25,455 nt of DNA from DASPKO01 sp035628055. Lineage in GTDB: Bacteria > Planctomycetota > Phycisphaerae > Phycisphaerales > UBA1924. Numbering within the stretch: position 1 is the first letter of the stretch; every line of letters starts with the position of its first letter. The notes beneath the pieces were generated by a model. It had not been told where the DNA came from and made no database searches. It was given only the letters and a program-made list of their open reading frames with translations. The translations under genes were made by a program, and so were the position numbers. Below are positions 1-5,888 of this stretch, piece after piece. The stretch covers positions 1-25,455 of the forward strand of contig DASPKO010000185.1 of NCBI GenBank assembly GCA_035628055.1, written 5' to 3'.

Positions 1-63
1 AAGTCCGCGGGCGCGTTCGCCCCAGCACCCGCACGCCCAGCAGCGCCAGCACGCCGCCGGCGG
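1..63. repeat. Inverted repeat, left arm (63 bp, exact)
   Basis: Bases 1-63 are the exact reverse complement of 939-1001; the match breaks at base 64 versus 938. Because it begins at base 1, the repeat may continue outside the window. It encodes the last 20 residues of the DUF2892-like frame. An identical 63-bp inverted copy less than 1 kb away and at a sequence end is typical of a contig-end assembly artefact, but a real invertible segment cannot be excluded. Confidence 0.9.
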
Positions 64-310
64 TCGAGCCGGCGGTGTCGATCCCCAGGGCCTGATAGAG
101 GTCGCAGTGCCCGGTCGCCCCGCGACGGAGCAGCATGCCGCCGAAGAGGGCCATCCCCAGCCCGGGAATGCTGCGCTTCTTCAGGCCATAGGTCACCAGG
201 GCGGTCCCGGCGACGCCCGAGATCCAGCGCTCCAGGCGCGAGATGTTGTGGTGGTCTCCAAGGCTCTCGCCGTGCTCCAGACCGGCGGCAAAGGGCTGCG
301 GGGTGTTCAT
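1..310 (-). CDS. DUF2892-like small membrane protein, partial at left edge
   Basis: The reading frame begins at an ATG on the minus strand (310-308) and stays open for 103 codons to the window edge. Residues 22-78 (NISRLERWISGVAG, then YGLKKRSIPGLGMALFGG, then LLRRGATGHCDLYQALGI) match the pattern of the DUF2892/YgaP-type inner-membrane domain: a conserved N-x-x-R-x-E-R start, a Gly-rich hydrophobic pair of helices and a G-H-C-x-x-Y-x-A-L-G end. Two membrane helices are likely; the molecular function is unknown. GAGGAC lies about 8 nt before the ATG as a plausible ribosome site. The last 20 residues are odd: they are encoded by the 63-bp inverted copy of the cupredoxin tail at 939-1001 and read in the same frame, so the natural C-terminus may have been replaced by an assembly join. 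It is divergent from the cupredoxin genes. Confidence 0.7.
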   Translation of the reverse strand, partial: MNTPQPFAAGLEHGESLGDHHNISRLERWISGVAGTALVTYGLKKRSIPGLGMALFGGMLLRRGATGHCDLYQALGIDTAGSTAGGVLALLGVRVLGRTRPRT

Positions 311-443
311 GCGGGGCGTCCTCGGCGAAGCACGGCGGCGGGAGAGGTGCCGCGCCGGCTTCTGGGACGATCTTGGCGTGTGCGCCGGCGCGCCGGTATC
401 GGCACCGGGCCCCGTTCGGGGTCGGCCCTCCCACGCGGCGCGG

Positions 444-471
444 TTGACGACGCCCCAAATCGTGGTACGGT
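444..471 (+). promoter_or_regulatory. Sigma-70-like promoter for the cupredoxin pair
   Basis: TTGACG (444-449), a 16-nt spacer and TACGGT (466-471) form the best -35/-10 pair seen in the window. It would give a leader of about 75-80 nt before the ATG at 554. The call rests on pattern only. Confidence 0.45.
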
Positions 472-553
472 TCGGGAGTGGGGGCGGGCCCTTCGTGGCC
501 GGCTGCCGTGGCTGTGTGCGCGTCCGGAAGAACGCCAGGAGATCGCCTTGACC

Positions 554-1003
554 ATGAAGCTGGGTTGGGTGGCGGCCGCGGCGGCGGCGGCCCTGTGTGC
601 CGGCGCCGACGCTCGGGGGGCCACCACCGTCAACGTGCGCGTCTACAACTTCAACTTCTCGGCCAATCCCGCCGGGCAGCCGGTGCTCGATCCGACGATC
701 TTCGTCGGCGACACGATCCGCTGGGTCTTCGAGCAGGGGACGCACACGACCACGTCGGTCCAGGGCATCCCCGAGCAGTGGCACTCGTTCTTCCAGCCCG
801 TGGGGGGCACCTTCGAGCACACCTTCACCCACGTGGGCACGTGGCACTACTTCTGTGTCCCGCACGGGAGCGATAACGGGGACGGGACCGCCAGCGGGAT
901 GGCCGGGACGATCACCGTCGTCCCTGTGCCGGCGCCCGCCGCCGGCGGCGTGCTGGCGCTGCTGGGCGTGCGGGTGCTGGGGCGAACGCGCCCGCGGACT
1001 TGA
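554..1003 (+). CDS. Secreted cupredoxin (plastocyanin-like) with PEP-CTERM-like tail, copy 1
   Basis: This encodes 149 aa. The ATG at 554 is chosen because it opens a signal peptide (MKLGW, seven Ala, LCAGADA) and has AGGAG at 537-541. The body is a single blue-copper domain. The expected type-1 copper ligands are visible as His64 (GTHTTT), Cys101 and His104 (FCVPHG) and Met116 (ASGMAG), so it probably binds one copper and carries electrons outside the cytoplasm. The last ~25 residues (VPVPAPAAGG, a Leu/Val stretch, then RTRPRT) resemble a PEP-CTERM sorting tail: Pro-rich motif, short membrane helix, basic end. A paralogue follows 59 bp downstream, so the two form a tandem duplication and probably one transcript. 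The region coding the tail is repeated in inverted form at bases 1-63. The redox partner is not evident in the window. Confidence 0.88.
   Translation: MKLGWVAAAAAAALCAGADARGATTVNVRVYNFNFSANPAGQPVLDPTIFVGDTIRWVFEQGTHTTTSVQGIPEQWHSFFQPVGGTFEHTFTHVGTWHYFCVPHGSDNGDGTASGMAGTITVVPVPAPAAGGVLALLGVRVLGRTRPRT
939..1001. repeat. Inverted repeat, right arm (63 bp, exact)
   Basis: This is the partner of bases 1-63. It lies inside the first cupredoxin gene and encodes its C-terminal hydrophobic stretch and basic tail. The tail fits the cupredoxin (compare the paralogue ending at 1500), so this copy is probably the native one. Confidence 0.9.
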
Positions 1004-1062
1004 CCAATCACCGATCGCGCCGGCTCCCCGGAGCGGCGCTACGAGAAGGAGTTCTCTTAATC

Positions 1063-1500
1063 ATGAAACTGCGCCCCGCGTGTGCGACGGCCACCCTCGC
1101 CCTGGCCCTGATCACCGGGACCGCCCGGGCCGACATCGTGACGGTTCACGTCTACAGCTTCGACTTCAGCGTCAATCCCGCGGGCGGTCCCGTGGTGGAC
1201 GCGGTGGTGAACGTGGGCGACACGGTGCGCTGGGTCTTCGACGACGCCTTCCACTCCACCACCGCGGTGGAGGGGATTCCCGAGCAGTGGGACTCGGGAA
1301 TCGTCTTTGCGCCGGGCGTCATCTTCGATCACGTGTTCACCGTGCCGGGCGTCTGGCATTACTACTGCCTGCCGCACGGCGGCGACAACGGCGACGGCAC
1401 CGCCAGCGGCATGGCCGGGACTGTGACCGTCGTGCCCGCCCCGGCGGGCGCCGCCCTGCTGGGGCTGGCCGGGCTCTTCGCGGGGCGCCGGCGCCGCTGA
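1063..1500 (+). CDS. Secreted cupredoxin (plastocyanin-like) with PEP-CTERM-like tail, copy 2
   Basis: This encodes 145 aa. The ATG at 1063 follows a strong AAGGAG (1046-1051) and opens a signal peptide with likely cleavage after TARA (residue 23). The cupredoxin fold carries the complete type-1 ligand set: His64 (FHSTT), Cys102 and His105 (YCLPHG), and Met117 (ASGMAG). The Cys-to-Met loop is long (GDNGDGTASG), as in copy 1, which distinguishes this pair from classical plastocyanin. The C-terminus is VPAPAG, a Leu/Ala/Gly helix, then RRRR, a clear PEP-CTERM-like sorting signal. It lies 59 bp after copy 1 and is strongly similar throughout (GIPEQW, WHYY/FC, NGDGTASGMAGT), so duplication is recent enough to keep motif order and spacing. 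Role inferred: extracytoplasmic electron transfer or copper binding. Confidence 0.9.
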   Translation: MKLRPACATATLALALITGTARADIVTVHVYSFDFSVNPAGGPVVDAVVNVGDTVRWVFDDAFHSTTAVEGIPEQWDSGIVFAPGVIFDHVFTVPGVWHYYCLPHGGDNGDGTASGMAGTVTVVPAPAGAALLGLAGLFAGRRRR

Positions 1501-1513
1501 GCGGCCCGCGACC

Positions 1514-1528
1514 CGGACGGGGCGTCCG
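1514..1528 (+). other. Short GC hairpin after the cupredoxin pair
   Basis: CGGACG, loop GGG, CGTCCG forms a perfect 6-bp stem 13 bp after the stop of copy 2. There is no T-tract, so it is at best a weak or Rho-assisted terminator. Confidence 0.3.
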
Positions 1529-1575
1529 CCCGGCGCCGGGTTGCGGCGTGGCGGGGCGGCCGCGATGATGCGGCC

Positions 1576-2922
1576 ATGGCCTGGCGGCGGGGGCGGAGCC
1601 TGGGGTGGCGCGGCCTAGAGCCGGAGCGGGTCGAGGCGATCTTCGCGCGGCAGCGCGCGCGCGACCGGTTCGGGCACGGCGCCCACCTGGTCGCGGCGCT
1701 GGTCTTCTGCTTCTGCCTGGCGCTCCCGACCTCGGTCGTCGAGATCGCCCTGGCGCCGCTGCTGGTGACGGCGCTGGTTCGCATCCCGCGGGCGTGGCGG
1801 GTGATGCTCGCGCCGCGGAGGCTGCCGCTGCCCTGGCTGGCGCTGGCGTGGGCGGGCTGGATGGGAACCAGCGCCCTCTGGTCGGTGGACCCCGCCGGCG
1901 CGACCGACGAGCTGGGCTATCTCCGGTGGCTTGGCCTGATCGTGCTCCTGTGGCCCGTTCTGGACCGGCGCGACCACCTCATCACCGCCCTGGTGGCGGG
2001 GTTCGCCCTGGGCGTGCTCGTCCAGGTGGCTCACGGGCTCGACGTGAAGTTCGATCTGGACTGGCCCGGGTTCCGGCGCCAGCCCGGACGCCTCTCCGGG
2101 TGGTGGGACCCGGTGGTCGGGGGCACCCTCCTGTGCGGGGCCCTGGGCCTGAACCTGGCCGCGGCGATCTACGACCGCGGCGGGCGCCGCGTCGCGGGCC
2201 TGCTGCTCAGCGGCCTGACCGCCGCCGGGATCGCCGCGACGGGCACGCGCGGGGCCTGGGTGGCCGGCGCGGCGCTGGTCGTGCTGGCACTGGCGCCGCC
2301 GCTGCTGCGGCGGGGTGTGCGCCGGCGCGACCTGGGCGCTCTCCCTTTTTTCGCGGCCGTGGCCGCGCTCGCGCTGCTCGCCTCATGGTCGCTGGTCGGG
2401 CCCGCCGTGAGGGCCCGGGCCGGAGCGGGGTTGCGGGAGCTGGAGGTGGCCTGGGCGGCCGGCCACTACGAGAGTGACACGGGGAGGCGCCTGCTGATGT
2501 GGTGGTGGGCCGGGCACGAGCTGGCGCACCGGCCCGTCCAGGGCGTCGGCGTGGGGAGCTACCGGGCATGGGCGCAGGCGCACGCGCGCGAGCACGACCC
2601 CAGCGCCGCGCCGCCGAGCCTGCACGAGCACGCGCACGGGATGGTGCCGCACGCCGCGGCCACCACGGGTCTGGTCGGGCTGGGACTGCTGGCCTCCCTG
2701 CTGGGGACGGCGCTGATCTCGGGTCTGCGCGAGCCGCCGGGCGCGGAGGGGCCCGCGGGGCGCCGGCTGGGGCCGGCACTGGGCCTCGCGGGCGTGCTCC
2801 TGGCCGGGCTCTTCGACACCGTGCACCTGAGCAGCCAGGGGGCGGCCCTGCTGTGGACTCTCGCGGCGCTCTGCCAGCCCGGTCGGCCCGTGGCGGTCCC
2901 GGTCCGGGCGCGCCGCCTGTAG
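1576..2922 (+). CDS. O-antigen ligase/polymerase-like membrane protein (Wzy_C/WaaL family)
   Basis: This encodes 448 aa and is very hydrophobic, with roughly ten membrane segments. It shows the layout of the WaaL/Wzy_C family: a membrane motif T-G-T-R-G-A-W (222-228, Arg225), then a large extracytoplasmic loop containing R304-R305, the H-R-P-V-Q-G-V-G-V-G-S-Y block (318-329) and H-E-H-A-H (350-354), then final helices. In WaaL ligases two Arg and one His of these positions are needed for transfer of lipid-linked glycan to its acceptor; family members also include polymerases and protein O-glycan ligases, so the exact substrate cannot be told. Its length is usual for the family. It stands alone, with no glycosyltransferases or flippase nearby. 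No Shine-Dalgarno is visible; GATGAT (1564-1569) just upstream may be a weak -10 of a leaderless start. Confidence 0.8.
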   Translation: MAWRRGRSLGWRGLEPERVEAIFARQRARDRFGHGAHLVAALVFCFCLALPTSVVEIALAPLLVTALVRIPRAWRVMLAPRRLPLPWLALAWAGWMGTSALWSVDPAGATDELGYLRWLGLIVLLWPVLDRRDHLITALVAGFALGVLVQVAHGLDVKFDLDWPGFRRQPGRLSGWWDPVVGGTLLCGALGLNLAAAIYDRGGRRVAGLLLSGLTAAGIAATGTRGAWVAGAALVVLALAPPLLRRGVRRRDLGALPFFAAVAALALLASWSLVGPAVRARAGAGLRELEVAWAAGHYESDTGRRLLMWWWAGHELAHRPVQGVGVGSYRAWAQAHAREHDPSAAPPSLHEHAHGMVPHAAATTGLVGLGLLASLLGTALISGLREPPGAEGPAGRRLGPALGLAGVLLAGLFDTVHLSSQGAALLWTLAALCQPGRPVAVPVRARRL

Positions 2923-2963
2923 CCGCGCCCGTGCGGGCCGGGCGGCGGTGGGGGGGCCCCGCG

Positions 2964-2970
2964 CTATCAT
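2964..2970 (+). promoter_or_regulatory. Putative -10 box (CTATCAT) for clpP
   Basis: GCTATCAT (TATCAT 2965-2970) is an AT-rich island in GC-rich sequence 35 nt before the ATG at 3006. It matches a box seen before other starts in this window (consensus GCTAYNNT). No good -35 is visible. Confidence 0.4.
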
Positions 2971-3005
2971 GCGGCCCGGTCGACCCGAGCCAAGGAATCG
3001 CGCCC

Positions 3006-3596
3006 ATGCCCGTCGCCAACGTGACCTACCAGCGCACCCGCGAGATGACGATCGACGAGCTCCTGCTCGAGAATCGCATCGTCTTCCTGATCGGTGAGAT
3101 CAACCACGCCTCGGCGGCGCGGGTGATGATGCAGATGCTCTACCTCGAGAATCAGAAGCGCGGTCAGGAGATCCACTTCTACATCAACTCCCCCGGGGGC
3201 GCCGTCGACGACACCCTGGCCCTCTACGACACCATGCGCTTCCTGGGCTCGCCCGTCGCGACCTACTGCCTGGGGCGGGCCTACTCGGGGGCCGCGGTGC
3301 TGCTCACCGCGGGGGCCAAGGGCAAGCGGTTCATCCTGCCGCACGCCAAGGTGATGACCCACCAGCCATCGGGGGGCATCTACGGGCAGACCGAGGACAT
3401 CCGCATCCAGGCGGAGCAGATTCTCAAGGCCAAGCACGAGCTGATCCGGATTCTCTCCCGGCACACCGGACAGACCGAGGAGCGCGTCCGCAAGGACTCG
3501 GAGCGCGACAAGTACTTCACGGCCCAGGAAGCCAAGGAGTACGGCCTGGTCGACGAGGTGATCGAGGAGCCGAAGGAAGGCATCACCAAGAAGTAG
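3006..3596 (+). CDS. clpP: ATP-dependent Clp protease proteolytic subunit ClpP (intact triad)
   Basis: This encodes 196 aa, the usual ClpP length. The ATG at 3006 is chosen over much longer upstream frames because family homology begins there. ClpP is a self-compartmentalised serine peptidase that forms tetradecamers and degrades proteins fed by ClpX/ClpA/ClpC. The catalytic residues are present: Ser94 in GRAYSGAAV (the usual AASMG is changed to AYSGA), His119 in MTHQPSGG and Asp168 in SERDKYF. The INSPGGAVDD oxyanion-loop motif (61-69) is conserved. The N-terminus (MTIDELLLENRIVFLIGEI) is shorter and unlike that of canonical ClpP. A second clpP follows 110 bp downstream, so hetero-oligomers are likely. 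The C-terminus is Lys-rich. I am sure of the family; which copy is the main housekeeping subunit is unclear. Confidence 0.93.
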   Translation: MPVANVTYQRTREMTIDELLLENRIVFLIGEINHASAARVMMQMLYLENQKRGQEIHFYINSPGGAVDDTLALYDTMRFLGSPVATYCLGRAYSGAAVLLTAGAKGKRFILPHAKVMTHQPSGGIYGQTEDIRIQAEQILKAKHELIRILSRHTGQTEERVRKDSERDKYFTAQEAKEYGLVDEVIEEPKEGITKK

Positions 3597-3657
3597 TATC
3601 GTCGCAGGACCCTTGTCCCGGTCGCCGGGCCGGGCGGGAGGCCCCGCGACGTAATCG

Positions 3658-3675
3658 GCCGGTCCGGGGACCGGC
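3658..3675. other. Perfect hairpin between the two clpP genes
   Basis: GCCGGTCC, loop GG, GGACCGGC gives an 8-bp perfect stem 31 bp upstream of the second clpP start. There is no U-tract. It could attenuate or stabilise the dicistronic mRNA, or be an operator; no proof. Confidence 0.4.
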
Positions 3676-3706
3676 TCCCATCCAGAGACGCCCACCCGAG
3701 AGAGCC

Positions 3707-4333
3707 ATGTCCTACCTGGTGCCCATCGTCATCGAGAACAGCGGCCGCGGCGAGCGGGCCTACGACATCTACTCGCGCCTGCTCAAGGACCGGATCGTGA
3801 TCCTGGGCGGGCCGGTCACGGACGAGTCGGCGAACCTCATCATGGCGCAGATCCTCTTCCTGGCGAACGAGGACGCCAAGGCGGACATCCACTTCTACAT
3901 CAACTCGCCGGGCGGGTCGGTGACCTCGGGGCTGGGCATCCTCGACACGATGAACTTCGTGCAATGCGACGTCGCGACCTATGTCATCGGGCAGGCCGCC
4001 TCGATGGGCTCCGTGCTCGCCTGCTCGGGGACCAAGGGCAAGCGGTACGCCCTTCCCAACGCGCGCAACCTGATGCACCAGCCGCTGCTGGGCGGCGTGC
4101 TGGAGGGGATGGCCAGCGACCTGGAGATCGAGGCCCGGGAGATGATCCGCCTGCGCGAGCGGCTGTACTTGATCTATCACCGGGCGACCGGGCAGCCCCT
4201 CGAGCGGATCGAGGCCGACTGCGACCGGAACAAGTGGCTCGATGAGAAGGAGATGCTCGAGTACGGGCTCATCGACAAGGTGCTCACGCGCATGCCCCAT
4301 CTGGAGCGGACCGCGGGCGAGCGCCCCGAGTGA
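3707..4333 (+). CDS. clpP: ClpP proteolytic subunit, canonical type but with Asn at the catalytic Asp position
   Basis: This encodes 208 aa. The N-terminus (SYLVPIVIENSGRGERAYDIYSRLLKDRIV) is that of canonical ClpP, including the axial-pore region. Ser99 (GQAASMGS) and His124 (LMHQPLLGG) of the triad are present. Alignment by eye to E. coli ClpP (IERDTERDRFLSA) places Asn175 (IEADCDRNKWLDE, codon 4229-4231 AAC) at the third triad residue, normally Asp. An Asp-to-Asn change at this site is known in Listeria monocytogenes ClpP1, which works as part of a mixed ClpP1P2 complex. The adjacent gene supplies a copy with an intact triad, so a heteromeric peptidase is the natural inference. The YGLIDKVL C-terminal motif is normal. 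The intergenic distance is 110 bp; the next gene starts 32 bp downstream. Confidence 0.93.
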   Translation: MSYLVPIVIENSGRGERAYDIYSRLLKDRIVILGGPVTDESANLIMAQILFLANEDAKADIHFYINSPGGSVTSGLGILDTMNFVQCDVATYVIGQAASMGSVLACSGTKGKRYALPNARNLMHQPLLGGVLEGMASDLEIEAREMIRLRERLYLIYHRATGQPLERIEADCDRNKWLDEKEMLEYGLIDKVLTRMPHLERTAGERPE

Positions 4334-4365
4334 GACCGCGCTGACGCACCCCGGGCGAGGGACCC

Positions 4366-5226
4366 ATGGCCGACCGCCTCGCGGTGACCAAGACGTTCAA
4401 GCTGTTCATCGGGGGCGCGTTCCCACGGAGCGAAAGCGGGCAGACCCTGACGGTGCCCGGGCCCGGCGGAGCCCCGGCCCACGTGGCCCGCGCCTCGCGG
4501 AAGGACCTGCGCGACGCCGTGAGCGCGGCGCGCGCGGCCCAGCCGGGATGGGGCGAGGCGACCGCCTACCTCCGCGGGCAGATTCTGTACCGCGCCGCGG
4601 AGATGCTCGAGGCGGGGCGGGCGCAGTTCGAGGCGCTGCTCCCGGGGGCGCCCGGGGCCCGCGAAGTCGACGCCGCGGTCGACCGCCTGGTCTGTTTCGC
4701 GGGTTGGGCCGACAAGCACGCGCAGGTGCTCGGGTGCAACAACCCGGTCGCCGGGCCCTACTACAACTTCACGGCCCCCGAGCCGACGGGCGTGGTCGCC
4801 GTCGTCGCCCCCGACGAGTGCCCGCTGCTGGCCCTGGTCTCGCTGCTGGCCCCGGCCCTGTGCGCCGGCAACGCCGTGGTGGCCCTGGGCAGCGAGGCCT
4901 CGCCCCTGCCCGCCGCGGTGCTGGGCGAGATCCTCGCGACCAGCGACTTCCCGCCGGGAGTGGTGAACCTGCTCACGGGGCGCCGTGCCGAGCTGGTGCC
5001 CGTGATCGCGGGCCACCGGGACATCGACGCGGTGCACGCCGCGAACCTTCCCATGGACCAGGCGGCGGCGCTGCGGGCGGGGACGGGCGACAATGTGAAG
5101 CGCGTGACGGTGCGGGGCTGGGGCGGGCCGGCGGTGGACTGGTTCGACGCGGAGCCCTGCCAGGGCCCCGAGTGGATCGAGCCCCTGGTCGAGCTGAAGA
5201 CCGTGTGGCACCCCAGCGCGACGTGA
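4366..5226 (+). CDS. Short aldehyde-dehydrogenase-fold protein lacking the catalytic half
   Basis: This encodes 286 aa against about 480 for a full ALDH. Residues 11-210 follow the ALDH N-terminal/NAD-binding region: KLFIGGAFPRSESG (12-25), then EPTGVVAVVAPDECPLLALVSLLAPALCAGNAVV (139-172), then SDFPPGVVNLLTG (193-205). The usual PWN motif is replaced by PDE (149-151) and KPSE by LGSE (174-177). The part that should carry the nucleophilic Cys and general-base Glu is missing; after residue 230 a short unrelated-looking tail (WFDAEPCQG, LKTVWHP) ends the protein. A similar short ALDH-like protein is, from memory, found beside full-length ALDHs in other bacteria, but no full ALDH is in this window. 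Enzyme activity is therefore doubtful. GAGGGA precedes the ATG, 32 bp after clpP, so it is probably co-transcribed. Confidence 0.8.
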   Translation: MADRLAVTKTFKLFIGGAFPRSESGQTLTVPGPGGAPAHVARASRKDLRDAVSAARAAQPGWGEATAYLRGQILYRAAEMLEAGRAQFEALLPGAPGAREVDAAVDRLVCFAGWADKHAQVLGCNNPVAGPYYNFTAPEPTGVVAVVAPDECPLLALVSLLAPALCAGNAVVALGSEASPLPAAVLGEILATSDFPPGVVNLLTGRRAELVPVIAGHRDIDAVHAANLPMDQAAALRAGTGDNVKRVTVRGWGGPAVDWFDAEPCQGPEWIEPLVELKTVWHPSAT

Positions 5227-5270
5227 CCCGGCCGGCGGGCACCCGCCTCTGGCCGCCGGCGCGGTCCGGG

Positions 5271-5277
5271 GTATGCT
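5271..5277 (+). promoter_or_regulatory. Putative -10 box (GTATGCT) for the EGF/dockerin gene
   Basis: TATGCT at 5272-5277, 27 nt before the ATG at 5305, fits the recurrent TAYNNT box. No clear -35 is visible. Confidence 0.35.
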
Positions 5278-5304
5278 GCGCTCCCGGGGGACCGGAGAGA
5301 ACCC

Positions 5305-5856
5305 ATGCGCTGGGCATCTGTGCTGACCGTGATCTGTGCCACGTGGTTCCTCGTGCCGGCCGCCCGCGCCCAGTGTCCCAATAACTGCTCCGGCAACGGC
5401 ATCTGCATCGACGGCTCGTGCCTGTGCTATTCCGGTTGGGGAGGGTTCGATTGCTCGATCGCCTTCTGCTTCCCTCCCTGCCAGAACGGCGGCGTGTGCG
5501 TGGCCCCCGGGCAGTGCCAGTGCCCGCCCGGGTGGGGAGGCGCCGACTGCTCCGTGCCCACCTGCGATCCTCCGTGCCAGAACGGCGGCATCTGCGTGGA
5601 CGGGAACTGCCAGTGCCCCGACGGCTATACCGGGATCGACTGCTCGATCGGCCCGCCCCCGCCGTGCCCGGCCGACTTCGACGACAACGGGAGCGTGGGC
5701 ACCTCGGACATCAGCGCCTTCCTGGCGGCGTGGTTCGGCGATATCGCGAACAACACGCTCAACGCCGACTTCAACAACTCGGGAACGGTGACCACCGCGG
5801 ACATCACGGCCTTCCTGGGAGCCTGGTTCAGCGCCATCGCGGGCGGGGGCTGCTGA
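5305..5856 (+). CDS. Secreted protein: three EGF-like repeats plus C-terminal GC-type dockerin
   Basis: This encodes 183 aa. A signal peptide spans residues 1-22 (LVPAARA end). Three EGF-like modules follow at about 24-50, 55-82 and 87-113, each with C-x-NGG-x-C-x(n)-C-x-C-x(2)-G-W/Y-x-G-x-DC spacing, i.e. three disulfides each. Residues 121-175 are two EF-hand-like calcium loops (ADFDDNGSVGTSDISAFL..WF and ADFNNSGTVTTADITAFL..WF), the dockerin-type module; the protein ends AGGGC. Dockerin modules ending in Gly-Cys are, to my knowledge, a Phycisphaerae trait thought to anchor or sort exported proteins. The likely role is extracellular adhesion or structure; no catalytic domain is seen. It shares the module with the minus-strand protein at 8955-9626. 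The beta-ketoacyl synthase gene starts 32 bp downstream, probably an accidental neighbour. Confidence 0.9.
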   Translation: MRWASVLTVICATWFLVPAARAQCPNNCSGNGICIDGSCLCYSGWGGFDCSIAFCFPPCQNGGVCVAPGQCQCPPGWGGADCSVPTCDPPCQNGGICVDGNCQCPDGYTGIDCSIGPPPPCPADFDDNGSVGTSDISAFLAAWFGDIANNTLNADFNNSGTVTTADITAFLGAWFSAIAGGGC

Positions 5857-5888
5857 CGCCGGCACGCGCGGGGGGAGGAGAGGCCGGA

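Noticed and set aside
107..1003. Long start at 107 for the first cupredoxin
   Set aside because: The first 149 residues have no homology and overlap the divergent DUF2892-like gene; the ATG at 554 opens a signal peptide with a ribosome site.
5305..5856. Cellulosome-type dockerin implying a cellulosome
   Set aside because: The module is of the GTSDIS..WF type with a terminal Cys, and no cohesin or glycoside hydrolase is in the window; a sorting or anchoring role is more likely.
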